Shown here: piece by piece, positions 8,000 to 15,052 of the stretch
Layout of the letters: every line of letters begins with the position of its first letter
Position numbering within the stretch: the first letter of the stretch is position 1
Assembly (NCBI GenBank): GCA_964586285.1
Contig: CAZPHU010000083.1
Location: 1-17,008 of the forward strand
Origin: CAZPHU01 sp964586285
Lineage (GTDB): Bacteria > Fibrobacterota > Chitinivibrionia > Chitinivibrionales > CAYFVL01
Length of the DNA: 17,008 nucleotides
Direction: 5' to 3'
Program-made: the position numbers and the translations under genes
Notes under the pieces: model-generated
The model's database searches: none
What the model saw: only the letters and a program-made list of their open reading frames with translations
What the model was told of the DNA's origin: nothing

Positions 8000-8995
8000 T
8001 TAAACCCTGCTTTCAAGACAACCGGAGGGGCTCATTTGAGGTCTTCGAACCAGCCCTCTTTTGAAGTTTTCGTAACCTGCTTTAGCGATCATCGCCGCGT
8101 TGTCAGTACAGTATTTGGGTGAAGGAAAGAATACTTTCTTGCCCAATCTGTTTTTCAGGGCCTCTCTAAGAGTATAGTTACAGGCTACCCCTCCTACGAG
8201 AGCAACCGTCTTGATACCGGTCTGTTTGACCGCCTTTTGGGTGTTGCGAACCAGAGCCTCGATCACTGCTTTTTGGAATGAATAACAGATCAGGGGACGG
8301 TCGGATTCTTGCAAATCTTCACCTTTTTGCTCCAGGTAATATTTGACGGCTGTTTTCAGTCCGCTGAAACTGAAAGAAAGTGGGGCTTTTTGTATGCGGG
8401 CGATTGGAAAGTCGATCAGATTTTCGCCGTCATGCAGGTTAGCTTCATGCTCGATAGCTCTGCCGGCCGGATAGGCAAAGCCAAGCATCTTCCCGATTTT
8501 GTCGAAAGCCTCACCCGCTGCATCATCGATAGTCTGTCCGAGTGAAACGTACGCCCCGTAATCATCAACCCGATAAAGCGCGGTATGACCTCCCGACACC
8601 ACCAGTGCCAAAAAAGGGAATTCAATATCCGGATTCTCCAGGCAGACCGATGCGATATGACCTTCCAAGTGATTGACTCCGGTAATAGGGATATTGTATC
8701 CGGTATGAACTCCGAGCCCGAAGCTGATTCCTACCAAAAGAGCACCGGCCAGGCCGGGACGGTCGGTGACCGCGACCAAATCGATATCCTCGAAGCCTAA
8801 ACCGGCTTGATCAAGGGCGTTGCGGCAGAGAAGGTCGATTTTTTGGACATGAGCCCGGGAGGCGATTTCGGGTACAACGCCGCCATATAAAGAGTGCTCT
8901 TCTTGTGAGTAGGTACAATCGGCGAGGATCTTGTTGTCGTCGAGAATCGCAATCGAGGTTTCATCGCAGGATGATTCGATACCGAGAGTTATCAT
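8000..8995 (-). CDS. tsaD: tRNA N6-threonylcarbamoyladenosine transferase TsaD
   Basis: TsaD (YgjD/Gcp, ASKHA fold) transfers threonylcarbamoyl to A37 of ANN-decoding tRNAs, with TsaB and TsaE. The 331-residue product has the standard length. Landmarks are the start MITLGIESSCDETS, the metal-binding HLEGH motif (109-113), VSGGHT (134-139), and the third metal ligand Asp298 in CTDNAAMIA. The ATG overlaps the stop of the upstream STAS-like gene by 4 nt (ATGA), so translation is coupled. The small membrane protein follows after 6 nt. The mtaB-like product at 2025-3401 probably acts on the modified base. Confidence 0.97.
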   Translation of the reverse strand: MITLGIESSCDETSIAILDDNKILADCTYSQEEHSLYGGVVPEIASRAHVQKIDLLCRNALDQAGLGFEDIDLVAVTDRPGLAGALLVGISFGLGVHTGYNIPITGVNHLEGHIASVCLENPDIEFPFLALVVSGGHTALYRVDDYGAYVSLGQTIDDAAGEAFDKIGKMLGFAYPAGRAIEHEANLHDGENLIDFPIARIQKAPLSFSFSGLKTAVKYYLEQKGEDLQESDRPLICYSFQKAVIEALVRNTQKAVKQTGIKTVALVGGVACNYTLREALKNRLGKKVFFPSPKYCTDNAAMIAKAGYENFKRGLVRRPQMSPSGCLESRV

Positions 8996-10153
8996 ATGTT
9001 TTGTCGCTCGTCTAAAAGTGGTGCAAACAGCGGATTCCGACTAAATATAGCAAAGAGTTCGCCCTCACAGTTGATAAAACTAAGTACTCCGTTTTTTTGG
9101 GCCACATGATCGGCAAGATTTTTAAGAGTTTGAAGCTCCTGAGGGTATAGAAAGAGAATGTTTCTGAAATCAAGTACAAGCCGGGGGCGTTCGGATGAAA
9201 AAATGTGGTTTAAGGCTTTCTGGGCGGCACCGTTGAAATCGGCGTCTTTTTCCGCTTCTGAGTATATCGAAACAAAAAGGGGACTCTGGTCGGTAAAAGG
9301 TTTTGAATCATCCTGATCCGGCATATCCGCAATAATATCAAGAACATCCTCCTCCTCAACCTCCTGAATGGGGAGTTGATTTTGCGCCTGTGCACTCTCA
9401 TTCGGGAGATCGGTGTCCGCTTTCCTGTTTTGGTCTATGATACTGTTGTCGTCTATGATACTGTTGTCGTCTATGATACTGTTGTCGTCTATGATACTGT
9501 TGTCGNNNNNNNNNNNNNNNNNNNNNNNNNNNNNNNNNNNNNNNNNNNNNNNNNNNNNNNNNNNNNNNNNNNNNNNNNNNNNNNNNNNNNNNNNNNNNNN
9601 NNNNNTCTATGATATTGTTGTCGTCTATGATATTGTTGTCGTCTATGATATTNNNNNNNNNNNNNNNNNNNNNNNNNNNNNNNNNNNNNNNNNNNNNNNN
9701 NNNNNNNNNNNNNNNNNNNNNNNNNNNNNNNNNNNNNNNNNNNNNNNNNNNNTCTATGATATTGTTGTCGTCTATGATATTGTTGTCGTCTATGATATTG
9801 TTGTCGTAACCTTGATAGTCGATCGGGTTTTCGATACCTAGTCGGTCAGTATCGGAGTGATATTTAGTTCTTACGTTTCGCACAATCTCTATCTCATCCG
9901 AGGAGTTGCCCGGATGGATAACCTGGTGGTCCAGATTCCCGGCTTCGTCCGCCATAACGGCTTCGGATTGTGGGGCTACAATTCTTTCCTTGCGTATGAG
10001 ATCAAACTCTCTTCCCTTTTTCTCTATTTCGCTTTCCAAAGAAGAGGCCAGTGAGCGTATAGAGGAGAGATATATCCAATTCTGAATGCCCAGAACTATG
10101 GAAATCAGTACAATGCATGCAAGCACACCATACACGACATAGACGGGAATCAT
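8992..10153 (-). CDS. Membrane-anchored hexapeptide-repeat protein with C-terminal STAS-like domain; frame broken by assembly gaps
   Basis: Read as one gene with unresolved middle. The N-terminal part (from ATG 10153, AAGGAG 10 nt upstream) has a membrane segment at about residues 4-28, a charged probable coiled coil (30-58) and a polar stretch. Repeats of DDNNII start near residue 117. After two N gaps the repeats read DDNSII and run in frame into DQNRKADTDLPNE, an acidic linker (EVEEEDVLDII) and a domain of about 95 residues. That domain has the STAS pattern RPRLVLDFRNILFLYPQEL and ends LLDERQNI. The position of the usual STAS DS motif is occupied by YP. The separate frames 9398-10153 and 8992-9324 arise only because the 100-N placeholders do not keep the frame. 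Basic residues after the membrane segment suggest a cytoplasmic C terminus. The gene overlaps tsaD by 4 nt. Biological role unknown; STAS assignment is moderate. Confidence 0.75.
9506..9605. other. Assembly gap, 100 N placeholder
   Basis: Exactly 100 N between the Ser-variant copies and the middle repeat block. The round number suggests a fixed-size scaffold placeholder rather than a measured length. It falls where short reads cannot resolve identical 18-bp repeats. In the minus-strand gene this gap shifts the frame artificially. Confidence 0.95.
9653..9752. other. Assembly gap, 100 N placeholder
   Basis: A second run of exactly 100 N. It begins 11 nt into a repeat unit and ends at a unit boundary. 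Its true length is unknown. Confidence 0.95.
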
Positions 10154-10306
10154 CTGTTTAACACTCCTTAAAAATGTAACTTGTTGCGAGGCTTACCGCG
10201 GCCTTGGGATGATCATGCGGCCCGACAGGACGTACCACAATGTATGGTAATGTACGGTTTTTCAAACAGATGGTATCAGAGCGCAGTCGGCACTCAATGC
10301 GTCGGA

Positions 10307-10331
10307 ATTTTTACCCGAATCGGGTAAAAAT
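10307..10331. promoter_or_regulatory. Perfect 12-bp inverted repeat, candidate operator
   Basis: The arms ATTTTTACCCGA and TCGGGTAAAAAT are perfect reverse complements around a single central A. The symmetry, 25-bp span and position between two divergent genes fit a binding site for a dimeric regulator. A terminator is unlikely because the 3' arm is A-rich and no T run follows on either strand outside the stem. The regulator is unknown. Confidence 0.55.
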
Positions 10332-10393
10332 GGTAAATTTATGGACACCCTGCCTCTTTACTGATTCTGTTTCAAGCTCGTCTGATGATTATT

Positions 10394-10414
10394 CTAACAT
10401 ATTGAATTTGTTAG
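10394..10414. promoter_or_regulatory. Inverted repeat CTAACA-N9-TGTTAG, possible operator
   Basis: A 6-bp perfect inverted repeat lies just upstream of the receiver-like gene start at 10436. Between the arms is TTGAAT, which could be part of a -35. Six-base dyads occur by chance, so support is modest. Confidence 0.3.
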
Positions 10415-10435
10415 GTAAAGTAAATAATCGAAAAA

Positions 10436-10834
10436 ATGGCATATTCCTCGCGTATAACCCCCATTTGTATGAAGCATATTTTTACCGCTCTAATTGTGGA
10501 AGAATCCACGGAAGCCGGCAAGGCATTTAAGCGCACGCTTAATCGTCTGGGCTGCTTTGTCTGTGTTGTACCTCACGGCAGGGAGGGTATAGTTAAGTGC
10601 GAAATGTCTGCCTATGATATTGCCCTGGTTTCCCTGAGCATACGTGATATCGGGGCACGAACGGCGGTCCGATCCATAAAACAGATATGTCCGGGTACGA
10701 AGCTTTTTCTAATAACTAGCTGGTACGGAAGTCTTGATAACAGGGTTCTTTTCACCGACGGTATCGACGGGGTACTTCATAAACCGGCGCGTTTCACCGA
10801 AATCCGCCGGGCTCTATTCGATCACTTGGGATAA
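10436..10834 (+). CDS. Receiver-like domain protein lacking the phospho-acceptor Asp
   Basis: The 132-residue product has the shape of a single CheY-like receiver. It has a hydrophobic first strand with an acidic pair (TALIVEES, Glu22 and Glu23), a third strand DIALVSLSI, LITSW containing the Thr94 position, and HKP with the conserved Lys116. The residue that should be the phosphorylated Asp at the end of strand three is Ser66. This is therefore probably a non-phosphorylatable (pseudo-)receiver, acting by protein binding or another signal. No output domain is present. ATG 10469 (MKHIFTALIV) is an alternative start, and neither start has a clear Shine-Dalgarno site. The STAS gene follows after 35 nt. 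Confidence 0.72.
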   Translation: MAYSSRITPICMKHIFTALIVEESTEAGKAFKRTLNRLGCFVCVVPHGREGIVKCEMSAYDIALVSLSIRDIGARTAVRSIKQICPGTKLFLITSWYGSLDNRVLFTDGIDGVLHKPARFTEIRRALFDHLG

Positions 10835-10869
10835 AAAGCATTGAATACGATCGCAGGGCTTGGGGTTAG

Positions 10870-11187
10870 GTGAATTTAAGCGTTGAGAATTGTTCGCAAT
10901 CTTGTGTTCGAGTCAAAATCGGCGGCCTTGTAATCACTCCTGCCGATTTTATGACCATGAGAAACAGCCTCGATTCATGCCCCAACATACCAAAAACTCT
11001 CATCCTGGATCTCTCCAAGTGTACGCATATGGACAGCAGAGCCCTGGGAGCTATCTTATATCTTTATCGTAAGATCTCCGATATCGGGGGGACAATGCGG
11101 ATTTGCGGCCTTAATGAGAACCTTTTTTCTCTGTTCTCGACAATAAAACTGAATCAAATCATAAATCTGGAAAAAAGCATCTTATAG
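10870..11187 (+). CDS. STAS domain protein (anti-anti-sigma factor-like)
   Basis: The 105-residue product is one STAS domain of the SpoIIAA/RsbV type. Such proteins bind anti-sigma kinases or other partners and are switched by Ser phosphorylation. The core reads TLILDLSKCTHMDSRALGAI. Asp55-Ser56 is at the usual phosphorylation position, and a predicted helix and the ICGLNENLFSLF strand-helix region follow. The start is GTG 10870, with GGGG 4 nt upstream. No anti-sigma kinase or phosphatase gene is seen in this window, so its partner must be elsewhere or it serves a different system. It is probably co-transcribed with the receiver-like gene. Confidence 0.83.
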   Translation: MNLSVENCSQSCVRVKIGGLVITPADFMTMRNSLDSCPNIPKTLILDLSKCTHMDSRALGAILYLYRKISDIGGTMRICGLNENLFSLFSTIKLNQIINLEKSIL

Positions 11188-11212
11188 TAGCGATGTTTTT
11201 ACCTGTTTCCTG

Positions 11213-11241
11213 TTGATTTTCTATTTAAAGTTGCGTATATT
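11213..11241 (+). promoter_or_regulatory. Sigma70-like promoter of the small exported-protein gene
   Basis: TTGATT (11213-11218) and TATATT (11236-11241) are separated by 17 nt, the optimum spacing. Initiation near 11248 would give a leader of about 34 nt. This is the best housekeeping-type promoter match I found in the window. Confidence 0.6.
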
Positions 11242-11281
11242 TAGAACTAACGTGTATACCAACAATAGTGGGGATTTCCCG

Positions 11282-11497
11282 ATGCGCTATAAAAACCTTT
11301 TCTTTAGTCTTTTTCTCGGCCTTTCACTGTCTTTGAGTGCCGCGGACAATCAGGATAAAGCTGTTACTAAAGAAATAAAAATCAAGCAGGATACCATCCG
11401 GATAACCACCACAGAATCAAGGCCGGCCATGAAAAAGGCGGTCAGGGTAGAAAACGAAAAAACCAACTGGACAAAAATCAAAGATCTTTTTATGTAA
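11282..11497 (+). CDS. Small exported basic protein (71 aa), unrecognised
   Basis: The product begins MRYKNLFFSLFLGLSLSLSAA, a classic signal peptide with two basic residues, a hydrophobic core of about 14 residues and Ala near 20-21 as likely signal peptidase I sites. The mature part is about 50 residues, Lys/Thr-rich and hydrophilic (KEIKIKQDTIRITTTE), with no cysteine, so it is not a lipoprotein. The frame is open back to 11213, but ATG 11282 is favoured by GGGGA upstream and by the signal-peptide start. It has its own promoter and an efficient-looking terminator, so it is a single-gene unit. Function unknown; the mature protein is probably periplasmic or secreted. Confidence 0.7.
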   Translation: MRYKNLFFSLFLGLSLSLSAADNQDKAVTKEIKIKQDTIRITTTESRPAMKKAVRVENEKTNWTKIKDLFM

Positions 11498-11525
11498 AAA
11501 CAGGAAAAAATTCTGTGTAAATCAT

Positions 11526-11553
11526 GCGAACCGCTGCAGTTCGCTTTTTTTTT
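11526..11553 (+). terminator. Rho-independent terminator after the small exported-protein gene
   Basis: The stem GCGAAC (11526-11531) and GTTCGC (11539-11544) encloses a 7-nt loop and is followed at once by nine T (11545-11553). It lies about 30 nt after the stop codon. Confidence 0.9.
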
Positions 11554-11793
11554 CTTCAACCACCATTCTGCATCCAAAATCAGCTAAAACGGCATATTGT
11601 CCTCATTTTCTATCACCCCGCAAACTAACATAAATTTAGCACCTTCAACGGCGTATTGCATTTATACGAATATCCAAATGTCCATAATCGAGGCTGAAGA
11701 AAGCTTAGACGCGCTTTGGAAAAATTTCGGGACACCTTCACATGTACTATTTTTATCCGATAATAAAAGAAATTTACCCTGGTTTGTTTCAGG

Positions 11794-13155
11794 TTGGTTT
11801 ACTCTGTGTTAAAAGGTAAGAAAATCGAAAATGTCAGAGGGTTGAGTGTTCAGCGGGTAATTAGAAATTCCGATGCGTTTCGGGCCGGCGTTAGAGCGGG
11901 GGACCGTGTGGTTTCTGTTAACGGTGAAACGCCTGCGGATGAGCTGGATTTTTCATTTCTTACGGCTGAAGAAATCCTGACACTGGGTATTGTCCGCAAA
12001 GGCACGCTCAAACATATCGAGCTACGCAGAGAATCGGGCAGTCTGCTGGGAATCGAACTGGTTCAGCTTCCGGTTCAGAGTTGTAAAAACAGGTGCATAT
12101 TCTGTTTTATCGACCAACTTCCGGACGGTATGCGCAAGAGGCTTTATATAAAGGACGAAGATTACCGTCACTCCTTTCTCAACGGAAGTTACATCACTCT
12201 CACATCCCTTAGTGACCGTCAGCTTGAGCGAATCGCCGAAAGAGGTATCTCACCACTATACATATCGGTGCATGCCACCGATCCCGACGTCCGCCGGCGC
12301 ATGCTTCGAAACCGTCATGCCGGAAAAATTTTGGAGCAGCTTAAATTCCTGGTTGAGTGTGATATCGCCATTCATTCCCAGATTGTTGTGTGTCCGGGGT
12401 ATAATGATGGCGAAGTCCTGCAAAAAACGTTGGAGGATCTGCTTTGCATGGATGAGAGAATGGAGTCGGTAGCGGTAGTTCCGGTAGGGCTGACCCGTTT
12501 CAGGAAAGCGGCGCTTGAGCCGGTAAGCGCCAGGGCGGCCAAACAGATTCTCACCCAAATTCGGCCGCTAAGCGATCGTGATTGGAAAAAGTATCGTTTC
12601 AGGCGCCTGTTTGCGTCGGATGAGTTTTACGTGAAGGCCGGAATCGATATACCGCAATCAAATCATTATGAAGGCTACCCTCAGATAGAAAACGGGGTAG
12701 GCCTTATCCGTTGTCTTATAAACGAGTGGGAAAAACTTCAACCTTGTCTGCCAAACGCCTCGAGTCGAGAAACTTCCGGCAGAGAGCAAAAATCGCTTAT
12801 TCTGACCTCTGTAAGTGCGGCTCCTTATGTCCGGCGGATAGTTGAAGATATCCAGCGGGTATTACCCGAGTTGAGTTTTTGGGTGCATCCGGTGAAAAAC
12901 AGTTTCTTCGGTGAATCGGTAACCGTAGCGGGGTTATTAACGGCAAGAGACATGATATCCCAAATAAAAAAGCATAAGTCGGGATATGATCGAATCTTTA
13001 TCCCCTCGGCCTCTCTTAACTATCGTGGATACACCCTGGACGGCTACTCCGTGGACAGAATAAAAAAAATTGTTGGAAAACCGGTTATCGCACCGTCAAG
13101 CCTGGCCCAAATGATCGGGGAATGTGGTATCGAGGATATAGATCAACATGGATGA
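11794..13155 (+). CDS. PDZ / radical SAM / DUF512 iron-sulfur protein
   Basis: The 453-residue product has three parts. An N-terminal PDZ domain (about 15-75) contains RAGVRAGDRVVSVNGE. A radical SAM-like region carries the cysteine motif CKNRCIFC (Cys97, Cys101, Cys104), and HATDPDVRRRML and ESVAVVPVGLTRFR follow. The DUF512 C-terminal region follows, with FASDEFYVKAG near residue 275 and YEGYPQIENGVG. This architecture is a recognised family of radical SAM proteins with unknown substrate. The preceding terminator at 11526 implies a promoter in 11554-11793. TTCACA (11737) with GATAAT (11759) at 16 nt is a weak candidate. The start is uncertain: TTG 11794, GTG 11806 and TTG 11839 are all possible. 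It overlaps the next gene by 8 nt. Confidence 0.9.
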   Translation: MVYSVLKGKKIENVRGLSVQRVIRNSDAFRAGVRAGDRVVSVNGETPADELDFSFLTAEEILTLGIVRKGTLKHIELRRESGSLLGIELVQLPVQSCKNRCIFCFIDQLPDGMRKRLYIKDEDYRHSFLNGSYITLTSLSDRQLERIAERGISPLYISVHATDPDVRRRMLRNRHAGKILEQLKFLVECDIAIHSQIVVCPGYNDGEVLQKTLEDLLCMDERMESVAVVPVGLTRFRKAALEPVSARAAKQILTQIRPLSDRDWKKYRFRRLFASDEFYVKAGIDIPQSNHYEGYPQIENGVGLIRCLINEWEKLQPCLPNASSRETSGREQKSLILTSVSAAPYVRRIVEDIQRVLPELSFWVHPVKNSFFGESVTVAGLLTARDMISQIKKHKSGYDRIFIPSASLNYRGYTLDGYSVDRIKKIVGKPVIAPSSLAQMIGECGIEDIDQHG

Positions 13156-13900
13156 AAATAAAAATTTTGTACGTCTAAACAAATATCTTGCACAATGCGG
13201 ATGTGGATCCAGGCGTTCGTGCGATCAGTTTATTTTAAAGGGTAAGGTTTGGGTAAATGGAGATAAAGTCACCCAGCTGGGAACCAAAATCGACCCCGAT
13301 AAAGACACCGTGACTCTGTCGGGCAGACCCGTTGGTTTACCCGATGCGTTGGAGTATGTAATGTATCATAAATCCAGGGGAAGTGTTGTGACCGCCCACG
13401 ATCCCCAGGGGCGTGAGACTATTTACTCTTCCATGAGAAAGGCCGGATACAACTACGATCATCTTCGCTACGTAGGAAGACTCGATCGCAACTCCGAAGG
13501 ATTGCTGCTTCTTACCAACGACGGTTCATTGATTCATGCCCTTACCCATCCCCGCTTTCATGTAAAAAAAGTTTATCGGGTTAGGATAAACAAGCCGCTG
13601 GAGGAGAGTCACAGCACACGAATGATTGAAAACGGGGTAAGTTCCCAGGGGCAAATCCTTCGTGCCGGGGCTGTCAGGGCGATCTGTCGAGCCGAGCTGC
13701 CAAATCAGTTCTGGTATGAGGTCGATTTATACGAGGGAAAAAACAGGCAGATAAGGCGTATGTTCGAGACTCTGGACTACACGGTGCTTCGCCTGAAAAG
13801 AATTCAATTCGGAGTAATAAAATTACGTGACCTACCTCGTGGACACCTGAGGGATCTATCCCAACGAGAGGTAAAAGGTCTGCTTAATCTGGGATATTGA
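13148..13900 (+). CDS. rRNA pseudouridine synthase, RsuA/RluB family
   Basis: Predicted to isomerise a specific uridine in rRNA to pseudouridine. The 250-residue product has an N-terminal S4 RNA-binding domain (about 7-55: VRLNKYLAQCGCGSRR and KVWVNG). The RsuA-type catalytic domain follows, with GRLDRNSEGLLLLTNDG starting at residue 110 and the catalytic Asp113. YEGKNRQIRRMFE is the conserved substrate-binding region near the C terminus. Length and domains fit RluB-like 23S rRNA enzymes better than RsuA, but the target base cannot be assigned here. The ATG lies within the last codons of the DUF512 gene, so the two are co-expressed. Confidence 0.93.
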   Translation: MDENKNFVRLNKYLAQCGCGSRRSCDQFILKGKVWVNGDKVTQLGTKIDPDKDTVTLSGRPVGLPDALEYVMYHKSRGSVVTAHDPQGRETIYSSMRKAGYNYDHLRYVGRLDRNSEGLLLLTNDGSLIHALTHPRFHVKKVYRVRINKPLEESHSTRMIENGVSSQGQILRAGAVRAICRAELPNQFWYEVDLYEGKNRQIRRMFETLDYTVLRLKRIQFGVIKLRDLPRGHLRDLSQREVKGLLNLGY

Positions 13901-13918
13901 TCGAAAGGTGGGTTTGGG

Positions 13919-14230
13919 ATGAAGGAGACCATTGTCACGGAATCCGGTGAAGCCGAGGGGTACGTGGTAGAGATGCATACGGTTAATATCGTGTTTGCCA
14001 AAACGCGATCTTGCCTGCTTGCGTGCGGTGCCTTCAATGTAGCGGCTTTGGATTTATTCAAGTGCGGTGCCGCAAGGGTAAAAGGTACCGGTAACAGCGG
14101 TATCGCTTCAGTCGATGATCTTCTGGACGGTGAAGTGGTCGAAGTAAACGGCACCGCAAAAAAGCTCTCTGTGCAAACAGGAATAAGCGGCAGGGAAGCA
14201 TTGAAGAGGTTTTTGGAAGCCGAGAAATAA
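13919..14230 (+). CDS. DUF1805 (YunC-like) protein
   Basis: The 103-residue product matches the small DUF1805 family. It has KTRSCLLACGAFNVAALDLF, a conserved CG followed by a helix, GAARVKGTGNSGIASVDDLL, and a C-terminal VQTGISGREALKRFL. The biochemical role of the family is not established. It follows the pseudouridine synthase by 18 nt, with a G-rich stretch (AGGTGGG) upstream of the ATG, so it is probably the last gene of that operon. It faces rsmE convergently. Confidence 0.78.
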   Translation: MKETIVTESGEAEGYVVEMHTVNIVFAKTRSCLLACGAFNVAALDLFKCGAARVKGTGNSGIASVDDLLDGEVVEVNGTAKKLSVQTGISGREALKRFLEAEK

Positions 14231-14241
14231 AAATGGAGTCG

Positions 14242-14279
14242 GGGGACTAAAGTCAGGTCTTTGGTTAAACGCCCCTTTT
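14242..14279 (+). terminator. Possible terminator between the DUF1805 gene and rsmE
   Basis: ACTAAAG (14246-14252) pairs with CTTTGGT (14259-14265, one G-U) around TCAGGT. GGGG (14242-14245) can pair with CCCC (14272-14275) across a 6-nt bulge, followed by TTTT. The bulge and short T run make this tentative. Confidence 0.35.
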
Positions 14280-14325
14280 CATCTCATCTTTTTAATCACT
14301 CCTTCTATCGAGCGATCTTTTTGAT

Positions 14326-15033
14326 TCATAGAAATTGGGCCAGAAGAGCAACCACGGCATTTTCCACACGAAGAGGTCGGGGGCCCAAGCTGATTTCTTT
14401 GAAACCGATGCTTTTAAGAAGATCTATCTCATAGTGTATGAACCCACCCTCCGGCCCTACGGCGAGCGTGACAGGGGTTTCAGCGTTTCGAAACTCTGAT
14501 TTTTGGTTGTTCGGTTGAGCTACAAAGGCATCGGTCCCCGCCGCTATTGTGGGTAGTTCATCCTGAACAAACGGTTTAAACAGCGGGCGTTTGTAAAGAT
14601 TGGGCATGATGGTGTCGCGCGCCTGTTCAAGACCAATAAGAAATTGATTCTTGATGTTTTGATCCTCAAGCAAAGGGGATTGCCAGTAGCTTTTATCCGA
14701 GCGCCAAGTTCCCATCAGATATATGTCTTTAACCCCTAATGAAGCACTGGCCTGCAAAACTTTCTTCAGGGTTTTGGGTCGTGTAACGGCGCAAAGAAGT
14801 GTGACCGCAACAGGGGGCGGGGGATCCGAGAGAAGATCAACCTGTAGTTGAACACTGTTGGAGTCTATGCTCTTAACCAATCCCTGCCCGATCTTCCCGT
14901 TAATAACACCGACCTTGATCAGGTCGCCTGTTTTTGACTTAAGAACCGACTTTATGTGGCGAAAACGGTTATCTTCCAGACTCACCAAGCCGGTGTCGAT
15001 AAAATCATTTGGGAAAAGAATTATCAGATTCAT
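14326..15033 (-). CDS. rsmE: 16S rRNA (uracil1498-N3)-methyltransferase RsmE
   Basis: RsmE methylates N3 of U1498 in 16S rRNA using S-adenosylmethionine; it is a SPOUT (trefoil-knot) enzyme. The 235-residue product has an N-terminal PUA-like part with RFRHIKSVLKSKTGD. The knot region contains VTLAVGPEGGF (188-198) and LGPRPLRVENAVVALLAQ at the C terminus, the SAM-binding signatures of the family. Length is normal. No strong ribosome site precedes ATG 15033. It stands alone between convergent neighbours on its 3' side and the divergent sigma54-linked gene on its 5' side. Confidence 0.94.
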   Translation of the reverse strand: MNLIILFPNDFIDTGLVSLEDNRFRHIKSVLKSKTGDLIKVGVINGKIGQGLVKSIDSNSVQLQVDLLSDPPPPVAVTLLCAVTRPKTLKKVLQASASLGVKDIYLMGTWRSDKSYWQSPLLEDQNIKNQFLIGLEQARDTIMPNLYKRPLFKPFVQDELPTIAAGTDAFVAQPNNQKSEFRNAETPVTLAVGPEGGFIHYEIDLLKSIGFKEISLGPRPLRVENAVVALLAQFL

Positions 15034-15052
15034 ATGGTTCTAAATTTATCAT

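Larger units (their letters stand above)
9434..9806. repeat. 18-bp in-frame tandem repeat array, interrupted by two gaps
   Basis: The plus-strand unit is TCTATGATATTGTTGTCG, 18 bp. Four full copies of a variant with C instead of T at unit position 11 lie at 9434-9505. Two full copies and an 11-nt partial copy lie at 9606-9652, and three full copies at 9753-9806. On the coding (minus) strand each unit encodes the hexapeptide DDNNII, or DDNSII for the variant. Apart from that one base, the visible copies are identical. The true copy number is unknown. Confidence 0.95.
10154..10435. other. Divergent intergenic region with two dyad elements
   Basis: This region separates the minus-strand repeat/STAS gene from the plus-strand receiver-like gene and must hold promoters for both. 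I see two dyads, listed separately, and a looser nested one (CGTAC at 10231-10235 with GTACG at 10252-10256, containing ACCA/TGGT). On the minus strand TTGAAA at about 10259-10264 is a possible -35, but the matching -10 is poor. The open frame at 10240-10530 shows no protein character. Confidence 0.5.

Noticed and set aside
7779..8003. 74-codon plus-strand frame
   Set aside because: The translation is Ser/Phe-rich without domain character, no ribosome site precedes it, and it is antisense to the better supported 53-residue membrane-protein frame.
9434..9806. Possible CRISPR array
   Set aside because: The units are directly abutting 18-bp copies with no unique spacers and they lie within a coding frame.
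9376..9841. Plus-strand frames across the 18-bp repeats
   Set aside because: An 18-bp repeat is open in several frames. Only the minus strand joins to protein-like sequence on both sides; the plus-strand frames are repeats plus N placeholders.
10307..10331. Palindrome as a transcription terminator
   Set aside because: The stem has few G-C pairs and no T run follows on either strand, and it lies between divergent, not convergent, genes.
10240..10530. 96-codon plus-strand frame
   Set aside because: It covers the divergent regulatory region and overlaps the receiver-like gene in another frame; its composition looks non-coding.
11597..11812. 71-codon plus-strand frame before the DUF512 gene
   Set aside because: It starts at TTG without a ribosome site, has no recognisable features and overlaps the DUF512 start. 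An internal ATG at about 11678 leaves only 44 codons.
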